Part shown: positions 48,323 to 58,695 of the stretch, one piece after another
Position numbering within the stretch: the stretch's first letter is position 1
Layout: each line of letters starts with the position of its first letter
Assembly (NCBI GenBank): GCA_013398175.1
Contig: VZRZ01001925.1
Location: forward strand, 3,357,649 to 3,421,648
Reading direction: 5' to 3'
Source: Climacteris rufus
Lineage: Eukaryota; Chordata; Aves; Passeriformes; Climacteridae
Length of the DNA stretch: 64,000 nucleotides
Position numbers and translations under genes: made by a program
Notes under the pieces: model-generated
Seen by the model: the letters and a program-made list of their open reading frames with translations, nothing else
What the model was told of the DNA's origin: nothing
Databases searched by the model: none

Positions 48323-51300
48323 CTGAAAGAAAAGAGATGGGGAGGGGGGAAAGAGTGTTGGACCAGGTGCTGTGCAGATGCCGTGTGGTGCTGCACGCAG
48401 AGAAACGCGAGGTGTTTCCTGCTGGTGTTTCACAGCGCGGGGTGAAGGGGCCATCCCCAGAGACCTGCGTGGGCATCCCCTCCCCGGGGCTGCCCTGCAC
48501 CTCACCTGCCCTGGCATCCCGGGGAAGGTGCTGGTCCTGGGCTTCACAGACCCACTCAGGGCAGCACTTTCCCGGGATCTCCACGCGCCGGGGGTAGGGG
48601 CAGTCCGGGCTGGGCAGCCGCACATCCTCCCGGCAGAGCGGGACGCAGTTGAAGCCGCCGTCCAAGCACTGGCACCGGATCTTGCAGCTGGGCTGGAAAA
48701 CCTCCCCGTCTCGATAGAGCCGGCCGTTCACCTCGCAGCCCTCCTCGTCATCCTCAACTGCAAGTGACAGCCGGGAGCCCATGAGGGACAGAGTGACAGA
48801 GAGGTGGGGATGGCAGGGGGCTGCTGGGGGCAACTGTGGGGCTGGCACAAGGGGACTGAAGTGAGGGGGCCAGAGATGTGAATGAGAGGTGTGCAGGGCA
48901 GACATGGGTGTGCATCACTGTGCATCACCCAACCTTCTCCCTTCCTTACCTTTTCTCCTCATCTCTCTGTTTTTTCAAAGCAACAACTCACCAGCTGATG
49001 AGCACCCTCCTGCCCTTTGGCTCTGACCCTGCCTTCAGGGTTCCCAGCTAGGAAAAGTTTCTCTGAGATTTCTCTGCAGGACCCCCAGGCTCCAACCTTG
49101 CAGCATCCCCGGGACCCCCCTGTCCATCCTCACTCAAATGACTCTGAATCCTCGGTTGGAAAACAGCACAAGAGCTGGCAGGAGATGGAGCACAGCCCCA
49201 GGGCCAAGCTGCATGCATCATCCTCAGGAAAGCTGCTTTCCTAGCCTTAACCACTTCCCTGAAAGTGCTGTGGGATGTCTGTAGCCATTTGAAGTCACAG
49301 CTGGAGCTGGGGTGTGTGCTGGGCTGGGGTGTGGGGGTATCCCCAGGGAAAGGGGCACCCCTGTGCTCACAGTTGCAGGTGGCTCCTGTCCCTGCAGGTG
49401 CTGTGCTGTAGTCACAGACGAGGCCCTGGCTCTGGTCGCAGACGTGCAGGAAGTCACAGGGCTCTCCCAGGCGCCGGGCACAGATCTTGCAGCAGCCACA
49501 GCCATCCAGGACCAGGGGGGACCCACGGGGGCAGCGGGGTGGCACCCAGGGGCAGTAGCATGGTCTCCGGCACAGCTGGGCACAAACCTGGAGAGGCAAA
49601 GCTGAATCCATACAGGCTGTTTTTGGCTAACAGCTGCTGTTTCACTGGGACACCCAGGTAACCTTGTCTCAATCATGGGGGCAGATTTTTGGTGGAGGGA
49701 GGCTCCACTATGAGAATATTCAAAGCAGCCTGGAAAGCTGCTGTCCCCTTTGAAGGGCATCTATGGAAAACCATGGAGAATCAAGGATGCTCAGCACTCA
49801 GCAAGATGGGGACTTAAATGTACCCCTGCTCTGAACACACAGGAGGAGGATGGAGCTACAATGTGAACATCCCATGCAGTGGTGGTTATTTAATGAGGTC
49901 AGCAGCCCCAGGCAGCCCAGTTGGAGGGAGGGAAGGAGGGAGAGAAAGCAGCCCACCCCCATGCTTGCCCCCGAGGCAGCAATTTGTGCCCAGCTGGAGA
50001 GGTGACTTTGCAGGACTGAATTCATGTGCTGAGGGCACAGCACCTCACTCCTAACACTCTCAACAGCTCTCATTCATGCCAAGAAACAGGACATTGCACC
50101 AGCAGTGGGGATTTGAAGCCAGGCAGACCTCACTGCATTCCTTGCTGGTCCAGCTGCATCCTCTGCTTGTCCCTGGCTGCAGCATCCTCACCTGGCCTGG
50201 CCCACTGGGCGAGGAGCCCGGACACAGGCACGTTTGCAAGGACTGGGAGCTGTTTTCCCTCCTGGCTAGACTGAGTAATCACTTTGGCAGGGCTGTGCAC
50301 TGCAGTCCTTTGCCTGCTCAGCCAACTGTCTGCCAGGGTTGTGCCCACAGGAATTCACCTGGGCAGGTGGATGTTTATACCCTTGGCTCATCCTGCTTGC
50401 AGAACCACCCTGGCACAGCTCTTTTAGGCAATGCTTGAGCTCTTGTCATGTCACATCTGACAGAGCTGTTGCATACAGAGCCTGAAGCCACAAGAGTTGG
50501 CTCTGCAGCTTGGAAGTGAATTCTTTGCCATGCTGGCCTGAGAGTGCATATGAGCCCCCTGGCAGCCCTGCTGCTCAGCACCATGCACGTGCTGCTGGAT
50601 GCAGGGCCAGCAAACTTGCAACCAAAACATTCATCCCTGCCCTGGTCCAGGTACTGGTGTGGCTGCTGAGCCTGCCAAGAGAGCAATGGGTTCAGCCAGA
50701 CCATGTGGGTTTTAGATACCGTTTATCATTTTTGCTCAGTTTCTCCCAGTGGCATCAGGTCTGACATGATCGGTCAGACAGAGCAGGTAGGTACTGGTGC
50801 ACTGCCTGTTCCCCATTTGCAGCAGTTCAGATGCTTTTTATGGGGCTGTAGAAGTGTCAGTGCCAGTAACTGGAGATAAAATAACATCCAAAATGGACTG
50901 GGTGATCTGGGTCTTGTTCTAGTTCTATCAGTGAGCAGCATTATTAATGTGACAGAAACCAGAGAGAGATTCTCTGGCAGGGCCCAAGGGACTGGCTGTG
51001 GTGGCCAGGTTTGGGCTGGCAGCACGATGGTCCTTGGTGATTCTCCAGGCACTCAGCAGCACCTGGGGCAAGAATCATTTCTCTGTCACAGCTTACTCAG
51101 GCAGCCAAGGGCATTTTTCATCTTTCAGGAGGTTGCTATTACAAATCGATGTTTTAGAAAGATTAGCCAAGCCATTAATCCATTCCCCCCTGCTCCTTGT
51201 AATTTACTTGTCTTTAGATGACAATGTGGCTCCTGTCAGAGATCTGAACTTTCTGGGAAAAGAGTCAAATAGGCACAACACTGCCACGACATCCCTGCTT

Positions 51301-51960
51301 GGGGATTCAAGCAGCAATCAGAACTTGGAGCTGAGATGCCCCAACATTTTCAACATTCCTGTTCTCTGCACAGGCAAATATTTTCACACAGAGTCCAAGA
51401 GGAAAAAAAAATAATAAAACCACTACAATAACCCAAATCCCATCGGAGGCACTGGCTTGGCATGAGCATCCCGGGAAGTGGGGAGAGCTGAGTAGTGCCA
51501 GGGCTGGTGCTCGTGGCTTGGCCGCTGCCTCGGGAGCCTGGGCGGGGATGGAGGAGCCCGGAGGAGCCCGGAGGAGCCGCTACCGCCCAGCTGCTGCTCG
51601 CTGGCTCCCGGGGCTCGAACGCAGCCCGGCCCGGAGAGCTGCAGGGACGGCGAGCAAACAGCACATTGCTGGCATTCCTGTGTGCTCCAGGGACTCCACA
51701 GCGGAGCCTTGGGCCCGCGAACAGTCAGACCCTCCTGCCTCACCTCAAACACCTCTCCCAAGCACAGCTCTGCCCCCTGCATCCACACAGCCCGGCTGCC
51801 GGCTGGCCACAGCCTCCGGGCTCGTGGTGCCACCCCAGCCCTCCCTGCATCTCCCTTGGCCAGAACCGGGCGCTCCATGGCTGGAGCTGCCCCAGCGCCC
51901 CATCTCCCTTACCTTGGAGACAATGCAGAGGAGGGAGAGGAAGAGGAGCTGGAGCCTCAT
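48081..51960 (-). CDS. CCN5: CCN5 (WISP2) matricellular protein, complete, four coding exons
   Basis: A secreted cysteine-rich CCN protein. Family knowledge links CCN5 to Wnt-responsive growth restraint in smooth muscle and stromal cells. Coding exons on the minus strand are 51913-51960 (signal peptide), 49371-49587 (IGFBP module), 48506-48757 (VWC module) and 48081-48322 (TSP1 module and tail). All borders are GT-AG and phases agree. The spliced product is 252 residues, against 250 in human. Hallmarks are the leader MRLQLLFLSLLCIVSK, DGCGCCKICARRLGEPC, CEVNGRLYRDGEVFQPSCK, LPSPDCPYPRRVEIPGKCC and CGVGFATRVSNQNRYCRLET followed by QRRLCMVRPC. There is no C-terminal cystine-knot (CT) module, as in mammalian CCN5. 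The tail after RPC is unlike human. A strong splice donor sequence lies inside the last exon. Confidence 0.96.
48506..48757 (-). CDS. CCN5: CCN5 coding exon 3, von Willebrand type C module
   Basis: The acceptor is cttgcag ending at 48758 and the donor is GTGAGG at 48505. It encodes FEDDEEGCEVNGRLYRDGEV through GKCCPEWVCE, then a short variable linker HLPRDARA. Confidence 0.94.
48758..49370 (-). other. CCN5: CCN5 second intron
   Basis: About 0.6 kb between the IGFBP and VWC exons. No recognised content. Confidence 0.88.
49371..49587 (-). CDS. CCN5: CCN5 coding exon 2, IGFBP module
   Basis: The acceptor is ctctccag ending at 49588 and the donor is GTGAGC at 49370. It encodes VCAQLCRRPCYCPWVPPRCP through GATCN, with the GCGCCKIC core. 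It carries one cysteine more than human at its start (VCAQLC against VRTQLC). Confidence 0.94.
49588..51912 (-). other. CCN5: CCN5 first intron
   Basis: About 2.3 kb with donor GTAAGG. It contains a small triplicated GGAGCCC stretch near 51545-51580 and a short direct duplication of no known kind. I see no further exon. Confidence 0.85.
51913..51960 (-). CDS. CCN5: CCN5 coding exon 1, signal peptide
   Basis: Sixteen codons, MRLQLLFLSLLCIVSK, a hydrophobic leader, then donor GTAAGG. Human CCN5 also breaks after LLSK in the same phase. Confidence 0.94.
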
Positions 51961-52060
51961 GCTGCTCTCCCCTCTGCCACTTCAGCACATCACCCCCCAG
52001 GCAGTTTGGAGGCAGTGGTGTGTTCGCAGGTTTTAAAGCCCAGAGTAGGTCCTGCTGGTG

Positions 52061-52086
52061 TTTATACTCTCCCTGCTCTGATGTCA
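52061..52086 (-). promoter_or_regulatory. Probable CCN5 core promoter: TATA box and ATF/CRE-like site
   Basis: On the minus strand, TATAAA reads from 52066 to 52061, about 100 bases before the ATG, and TGACATCA (an ATF/CREB-type octamer) lies just upstream at 52086-52079. With a usual 25-30 base offset the transcript would begin near 52033, giving a 5' UTR of about 70 bases. The spacing is plausible; function is inferred. Confidence 0.5.
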
Positions 52087-52137
52087 CTCACAGGCTCCAA
52101 TATAAACATGAGTAGGTTTGGACAAGCCTCAAGATTT

Positions 52138-52180
52138 TCTTTTTTTTTTTTCCTCCTTTCTTTTTTTTTCCAGCCCACAT
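52138..52180 (+). repeat. Polypyrimidine tract
   Basis: Long runs of T broken by 'cctcc' and ending 'ttttccag', just upstream of the CCN5 promoter. A low-complexity T/C tract. Confidence 0.8.
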
Positions 52181-55100
52181 TCCAGCTGCCATTTCCACTC
52201 TCCTCAAGGTGAGAATGTGCTGTCCACCCAGACAAGGAGTGAAGGGAAGGGACGCTGTGCTGTCCCCGGGGAACAGGGCTGGGGAACCAGGCTGCTGGGG
52301 TGATCCACCTCCTTGCTGCTGGCCTGGGAGGGAGGGTTCATGCCTCATCCTACTGATCAAGGTCTGCCCAGGCAAAGCCGGTATCTTCTTCCTGGGATTT
52401 GAAGGGATTCACAGGGCTGACCCTGCTGCTGCCCTGGGACAATGCCATGACCAAGCAGGAACAGGGCATCCACCCCTATATTTTATGCTGCACCCAGTGC
52501 ATGGCAGGCTCTAGAAGAGGGGTGAGTTGCCCAAAAAAGCTGGAGAGGGATTTGCTGTGGTGGTGCTGCAATATCATCCCTGTCCTGAGTGGGGCTGTGG
52601 CCACCTGGGGAGGAGGCTGGAGTGGGGGTGTTGGATGAACACCGTGTTGCCTTGTCCTGGGTGTGTCACGCAGAGAAGGCTGCAGTCTGGCCCTGCTGAT
52701 TTCAAGCCTTGTAAACTCAAATTCAGCCCCTGAAGTATTATGGCCATCTTAAGCAATGGTGAGAATTGAAAATCCAAGTTTGGGGAAGAGAAACACATGC
52801 TCAGGAGTGCTTCCCAATGCTTTCTCAGTCTGCCCTGTGCAAGCTTTCCTCTTGACTCCTGTGTCTGGGGCTGGCTCTTAGGAAAGCACCTCAAGACCTT
52901 CAGGACACAGAGCCCCTTCTCCAAGTTCCCATTCCCCTGATCTTATCACAAGATGTGAGAGGAGAATTTGTGAGCTCAGAGCTCAAAGCAAAGGCCTGAG
53001 CATAAGGGGGCAGGATCCCCTGCAGCTCCTCTCCTGCACTTCTGCCCCTTTGCTGCAGGATGTGTTCTGGGGGTTGGGACTGCTGCTCCTGCCCTGGCCC
53101 AGGGAATGGATCCTGGTGGCTGTGCACAGACTCCCTGTGTCATTCAGGCATGATGAGAACTGCTGCTAGACGTCAGATATGTATTGGCAAACACTCAGGA
53201 GCTGCTGGGTGCCATATAAGCAGAGCACCAAAATCATGCAGCTAAGAGTGATGCCCCATCCCTCCCTCCAGCCTTTTCCCCCTTTGTTTTGCTTTTGTCA
53301 AACAGGTTCTCAGTCACCTGAGCAGCAATTCTGACCTCATCTCCATGCTTGCCAGAGTCTGGAAGCCAGGGCATGGAGCAGGGAGGGCAGAGCCCAGCAG
53401 AGAGAAGCACAGACACATCTCTTACGTTACCACCCTGATTCTTCGCTTTGGTTTTGCTTCATTAGCTGCAATCAGGCTGTTAATGAGGCCATGGCAGCTT
53501 GAGGGAACACCAGGCCCCCTTCCAAAGGCTGCTGTCATTTATCCCAGCTCTGGAGACTCTGCTTTGCACGTTGGAGCCTGAGCTCCCTGCATCACCCGAG
53601 CCACACCTGGAGGTCCAGGGATCTGCTCTGGCAGCCCTGCCCGTGGCAGAGGAGGCATGAGAACAGCACATCACTCTGAACTCACTGGCAGGAGGGCTCA
53701 GGGCCCACTCACAGATGCTCAAAAGCCCGAGGGTTTGATACCCAAGGCTGGAGACACCTCTCACACTCCGGTTTCTGCTCCGGAGCCGGTGCCCTCCCGC
53801 TGGTTACGGCTCAGCCAAACATCCTGGGAGTGGCTCGGGAGCAGCCAAAGTGCCGATCCAGCCTTGCCACACGGGGACGGGAGTTCAATTACTTATTCCA
53901 GGATTGTATTTATTAGGCACTCCTGATTAATGGCCATGAGTTCATTTCCCAGTTAGGAATCAGGTGACAGTGCTGGTAACAGAAATAAAAACCTCTCATT
54001 TCCCGCAATGAATGACCCTTGGAGCAGCCAACAGACCCGTGTGTGATGTCTCAGGGGGCAGCAGGGCAGCCCTGGGGGAAGCTGAGGCTCGGGGCTGCCC
54101 AGGGGAGCCCACTGGACATTAAACTCCTGCCAGCCAATGTGTCCTGGGTACAGGGTCAGCTCCCTTCTTCACCCTCTCCCTCAGCTCTGAAGGAGAGGGG
54201 ACATTGCCTCCCCCACACGCGATGTCACTGAGGTTTAGATGCAGGAAGGCGACATCACTGCCATGGTGTGACTGCACCAGGAGGCTGTCAGAGCTCGGGC
54301 AGTGACAGAGGGCCCGAGTCAAGCCCAAGTCAAGTCAAGAGTCCCGAGTGAAGCAGCCAGATGGGGCCAAACCCACCACTGGGCAAGTTGCCCACATTTC
54401 CCATGGCACTGGCAATCCTTGCCAGTACCTTGCTGGGGTTTGGACGTGCCCAGTGGGGCTGGCTGGAGGGGTAACCACAAGGTGTCCCATGATCTGCTTT
54501 CCCAAAGAGGCTTTTCCATGGCTGACATGTGCTTGAGCTTCCCTTCTCCCATCTCTCCAGGTCCCTCCTGCCCGCCCAGGTGGCTGTGCTGGCGCTGCAG
54601 GGGCTGCAGGCGGAGCCCGGCACAGGAATACAGCCCCTGTGCTGGTTTGGATTTGCAAAGCTGCACAAGAACAGCACATTAGCAGTTCATTTTATAAATA
54701 CTCAGTTATAGCCCTTCCCCTCTGGAGCATGTACCCCATATGTGTTCTGTACCATACGTGTGATTTCAGAGAGAGTAATTAAGTCCATATGTCTCACTGT
54801 GCAGTTTCCATGGTATTATTGTCAGGGTTTTTTTGGGCAGGGGGGGTATAGTAATTTTTTTTTCTTTTATTTTGTGGTCAGTTGTGCAAGAAAATAGTTG
54901 ATACAGGGATCTGAATACATCTCCTTTGAGTTAGCCGCTGGCAAGCGCTGCTGTTTCTATAGAAATGAAGGAACTGCCCCAGTGAATTTACATTTTAGAG
55001 AGCTGAGCTTTTTCATGTGCTTGCTGTTTTAACGTGCCATCGTGAATAACACAGAAAAGCTCTCATTTGCACACCCTGCTCAGCTGAAATTGCATCCATC

Positions 55101-56902
55101 TGGATGGATATAGACCATATTCTCCCTCCATCCCTTTCCTTTGCTTGAGACTCCCCTTCTTTACTCTACATCCTGTGATAAACACCCTCCCTAGAGCTGG
55201 GAGAAGTCAGACCAGGGTCTGGGTGTCCATCTCTGGATGTCCAGCACTGAGGCTGTCCTGAGTCCTGGCTGTGACCACATGGGTCTAGGCTGAGCCCAGC
55301 ACCGTACCTTAGTGGGGAGGACATTCCCTTTGCTCCTGGGCACTCCTGGCTCTAATCCCCACTGCAGAGGAGCAGGGCTGTCCGTGGAGGGCGGACAACA
55401 GTGGTAGGAAAGCTGGACATGCATCCAGCTTGGAAAAACCAAGAACCCTGAGCTGAAATGGAGATGCCTCAGGTCTCCCTCAGCTGTTGGACACTTTGGG
55501 ATGGTTGCTGGATGTTTTTCATGAGACTTCTGGAAAACACCATGGCTTTGGGAAATTTTGAAATATCTCTGCTTTTGGCAGGATGGGAAAGTTGTTTCCT
55601 ACCCAGAATGAATTTGGCTCTGGTTTCAAACAGCAAGAGCCGAGAGAGGTGGTGAAGGCTATTTCCATCCCTGTCTGGCCATTTTTACTCCCTCTGGTTC
55701 TCACACCTTAACTGGACAGCAGAGCCAGGCTGGGAGGACTGGCCACCCCGAGGGACAAGGGATGGGCCAGACAGTCTTTTACCTTGAGGTCACTGCTTCC
55801 ACCCCAGACCCGGGATGCAGAGGCTGAAAGCATTTACCAGCTGGTGCCTGTCCAAGTGACTTGTGAGAAAAGAATTCAGGGCTGCCGTCCAGTTTCTGAT
55901 GGTCAGGCAACTGCATCAGGAACCTTGGCTACATCTGGGACCAGCTGAGCCCCTCCAAGCTCCCAGCCAGGGTGGCCAGGCCAGCGAGGCGGTGCCGGGC
56001 ATCACCCGTGCCAAAGGAGAGACGGGAACGATGCCTGAGGGGGGGACACTTGATCCTTCACCATTTCCCAGGCATTTTCAGGAAGGTTTCACTAAAAAGA
56101 AGCACTGATAGATGAGATTTGGGGCTGGTTCTGAGCTCGAAGCCTGATGTTGCCAAGAGGAAGGAGCTGAGTGATTACAGGAGGAGCAAATTGATTATCA
56201 CAACCAAGATAAGGCTTGGCTTAGCCAAAACTAGAGTGAGAGCTCATCCTTCAGACTGAGGGGCTTCTCATTAGCACAGCCTTGTATCAGCTGCTGTGAA
56301 GGAACAACAGAGACATATCAAACACATCAAACCCTGGGCAATACTTCTGTATGATTTTTTTTTTTCTGCAGTCCAGACAAGAGCAATTCATAATTGTCCC
56401 CCTAAGTTAAACATTCAGATAACTCAAAGAATAAGACTTTTGTAAAACAAAGCTTGGAAACTTCAGCCAGATGAGGTTTTCCATTATTATTTGGAAAACA
56501 GTGTCAGAAATCATCACTTATCCAACATGATCATCCTCTGGGAGTTTATTTTTGGTATCAAACATCATTGAACATAAACTTCTTTTAAAAAATATCACTA
56601 GAAGTTTTATCTTTCAGACAAGATATAATCCCCAGATCCTGACCTAGCGTGGTTACTGACAGACCCTTGGTATTTTCCATGGAGCTGGGTGGCTCACTCA
56701 TGTTTCCTGATCAAATTGCTCATTCTTTTTGACTATCTCTATTTTTCTTGTGGTTTCAGGCTAAAATAGACCATGTTTTTCCTTCACTTCTTGTCTTGCT
56801 TGAGGGTGCTGTGTGTTCTCAAACAGCTGCCATGTCCCTGCAGCATCAGAGAGGCACTCACTGAGGTGCAGCCAGTGATGTCTTGGGTCTCTCCAAACTC
56901 AC

Positions 56903-56979
56903 CTTGCAATTGTGCCAGCTCTGCTTTAGAGAGGGGTTTGGTGATGTCTGTGTTTCCTTCCAGCTCTGTTTTCATTACT
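56903..56979 (-). other. Candidate unassigned exon
   Basis: On the minus strand a 77-base open segment is bounded by an acceptor-like 'gtcttaccag' and a very strong donor CAAG|GTGAGT. It reads VMKTELEGNTDITKPLSKAE followed by LAQLQ. I do not recognise the protein. It could be chance, an exon of an unknown transcript, or part of a noncoding RNA. Confidence 0.2.
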
Positions 56980-58539
56980 CTGGTAAGACTTTTGAGGATG
57001 CAAGTGCTGTACCCATGAGGCAGCTGGTGTTGTGCCTGGGAAGCGTGGGGTGCTGGAAGAGGTTTGGGTGGCAAAGGTTGTGTCTGTTCCCAAATGTCAC
57101 AGCCCTTCACATGCCCAGGGTTGTTCTTGGCTCACCAGGAGCAGCTCAGGGTGCTGGTGGGTCCAGGCTGCTGGGGCTGTGTGCAGGGAAGGGAGGGGAG
57201 CAGTGCTGGGGAAGGGCAGTGACCTGGGGCAGAGACAGCCCTCCCCTGCTGGCATTTCTCCAGAGGATGCCCTGCAAATCCCTGGCTGTTGCTGGGACCT
57301 TCCCAAAGGCAATACAGTGGGCATTTAGCATCCTTGTTGACTGGAAGGAGCCTGGCTCCTGCAGGAGCTTTCAGGGTAGACACTGGGCACATTTCGAAGC
57401 TGGGCTGGGGGACTCTGAGGAGTTGCCAGTTCACCTTTCACACCCAGCACTTAAATACCCAAAGGACTGGTCACCAGCCAAAACCAGCTGGCAAGGGGAC
57501 CTGCTGCTTCTGCCCAGGACTCATACCAAAGGCTTTGCAGGTGAGTCCCACTTCCTACCTCCACCCCAGGGAATAAAGCAAGGGCCTGGCTTGCTCTCCT
57601 TCTCCTGAGCAAGACTGGAAAGGCTGAAGCCAATGATGCCTCCATGTGCAGAAGGATGCCAGGCCCACAGCCCTTCCCTATGCCCCCTCCTGATGCCAGA
57701 GACAGCTGGAGACATTTCCCAAGCATGAACTTCACATAAACCACCTCCTCTTGCCCACATCCCTGGCCAAATCAACAAAGACACGACTGAAACCTTCAGT
57801 GTGTGTGTGGGATCCAGCTGAGAAAAACAAACCTCTGGGTCCCACTTTGGTTATGAAAGCAGCGATGTCGCCTGGAAAGTATGTACCAGGGAGCAGAGAG
57901 CAGAGGGGTGAGCAGAGGAGCTGGGCACCAACTCAAAGATGACTCAAAATCAGGGGAAATTATTTCTGATTAACTTAATTACTTCGGCTCCAGCCCTGAT
58001 CAATATGAGGAGCTAAAATGCTCATAAATCGGCCGAGAATGTGAACTATGCAGAATGATTTGTAAAAGGTGTTTGGCTGGGTGTACTCTCCCCTGGCTGT
58101 GGGGCTGCCCAGGGCAGGGTGACCTGCTGCTGTGGGAGGTGGGGGAGCTGTGACCTGCTGCTTGCAAAGTGGTGGCCCCCAAATGAGAATCCCCCCAGAG
58201 GAACAGGGAGGGGACAGCCTCATGCAGGTCCTGAGTCTAATGGAAAGCAACCAGCCTGCTTGGCTGGGCTTATTCTGTGCTCTGGCCACAATGCAAGAGC
58301 CAAGACTGGCCCTTTACAGGCTTGTGGTGGCCCCCACAGTGTGGAGAGGTTTTGGGGGCTGGCACCCAGTGCAGCCCAGGCAGGGGCTCTGTGTGGGCAC
58401 TGAGGGGGCACTGGAGAACTGCAGGACAAGGGGACACAGTCATGTCAAGTGTGGTGTCACTCTGCACGTGAGAGGTGCTTCCTCCTCAAGGACGTGGCTG
58501 TGTCTTAGGGAACTGCATCCACAGAAGCAGGCCAGGAGG

Positions 58540-58695
58540 AGGAAGCCTGGGAGATCCCTGGACATCAAGGCCAGGTTGGATGGGGATTTGGGAAACTTTG
58601 TCTGGTGGAAGGTGTCCCTGCCTGTGGTGGGGGATTTGGAATCAGATGGTCTTTAAGATCCCTTTTGACTCAAACCATCCTGTGATTCTATGATC
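58540..58695 (+). mobile_element. CR1 LINE 3' end
   Basis: It reads 'ctggacatcaaggccaggtt', 'ggatggggatttgggaaact' and finally 'catcctgtgattctatgatc', the canonical CR1 3' tail in plus orientation. The terminal ATTCTATGA octamer repeat is present once. It is 5'-truncated. Confidence 0.9.

Noticed and set aside
50870..50940. Possible CR1 tail ('aatggactgggtgatctggg')
   Set aside because: Only a short resemblance to old CR1 ends, without the terminal ATTCTATGA motif. Too weak to call.
56883..57608. 241-codon plus-strand frame
   Set aside because: Low-information sequence without family motifs. The more protein-like reading in this area is on the opposite strand.
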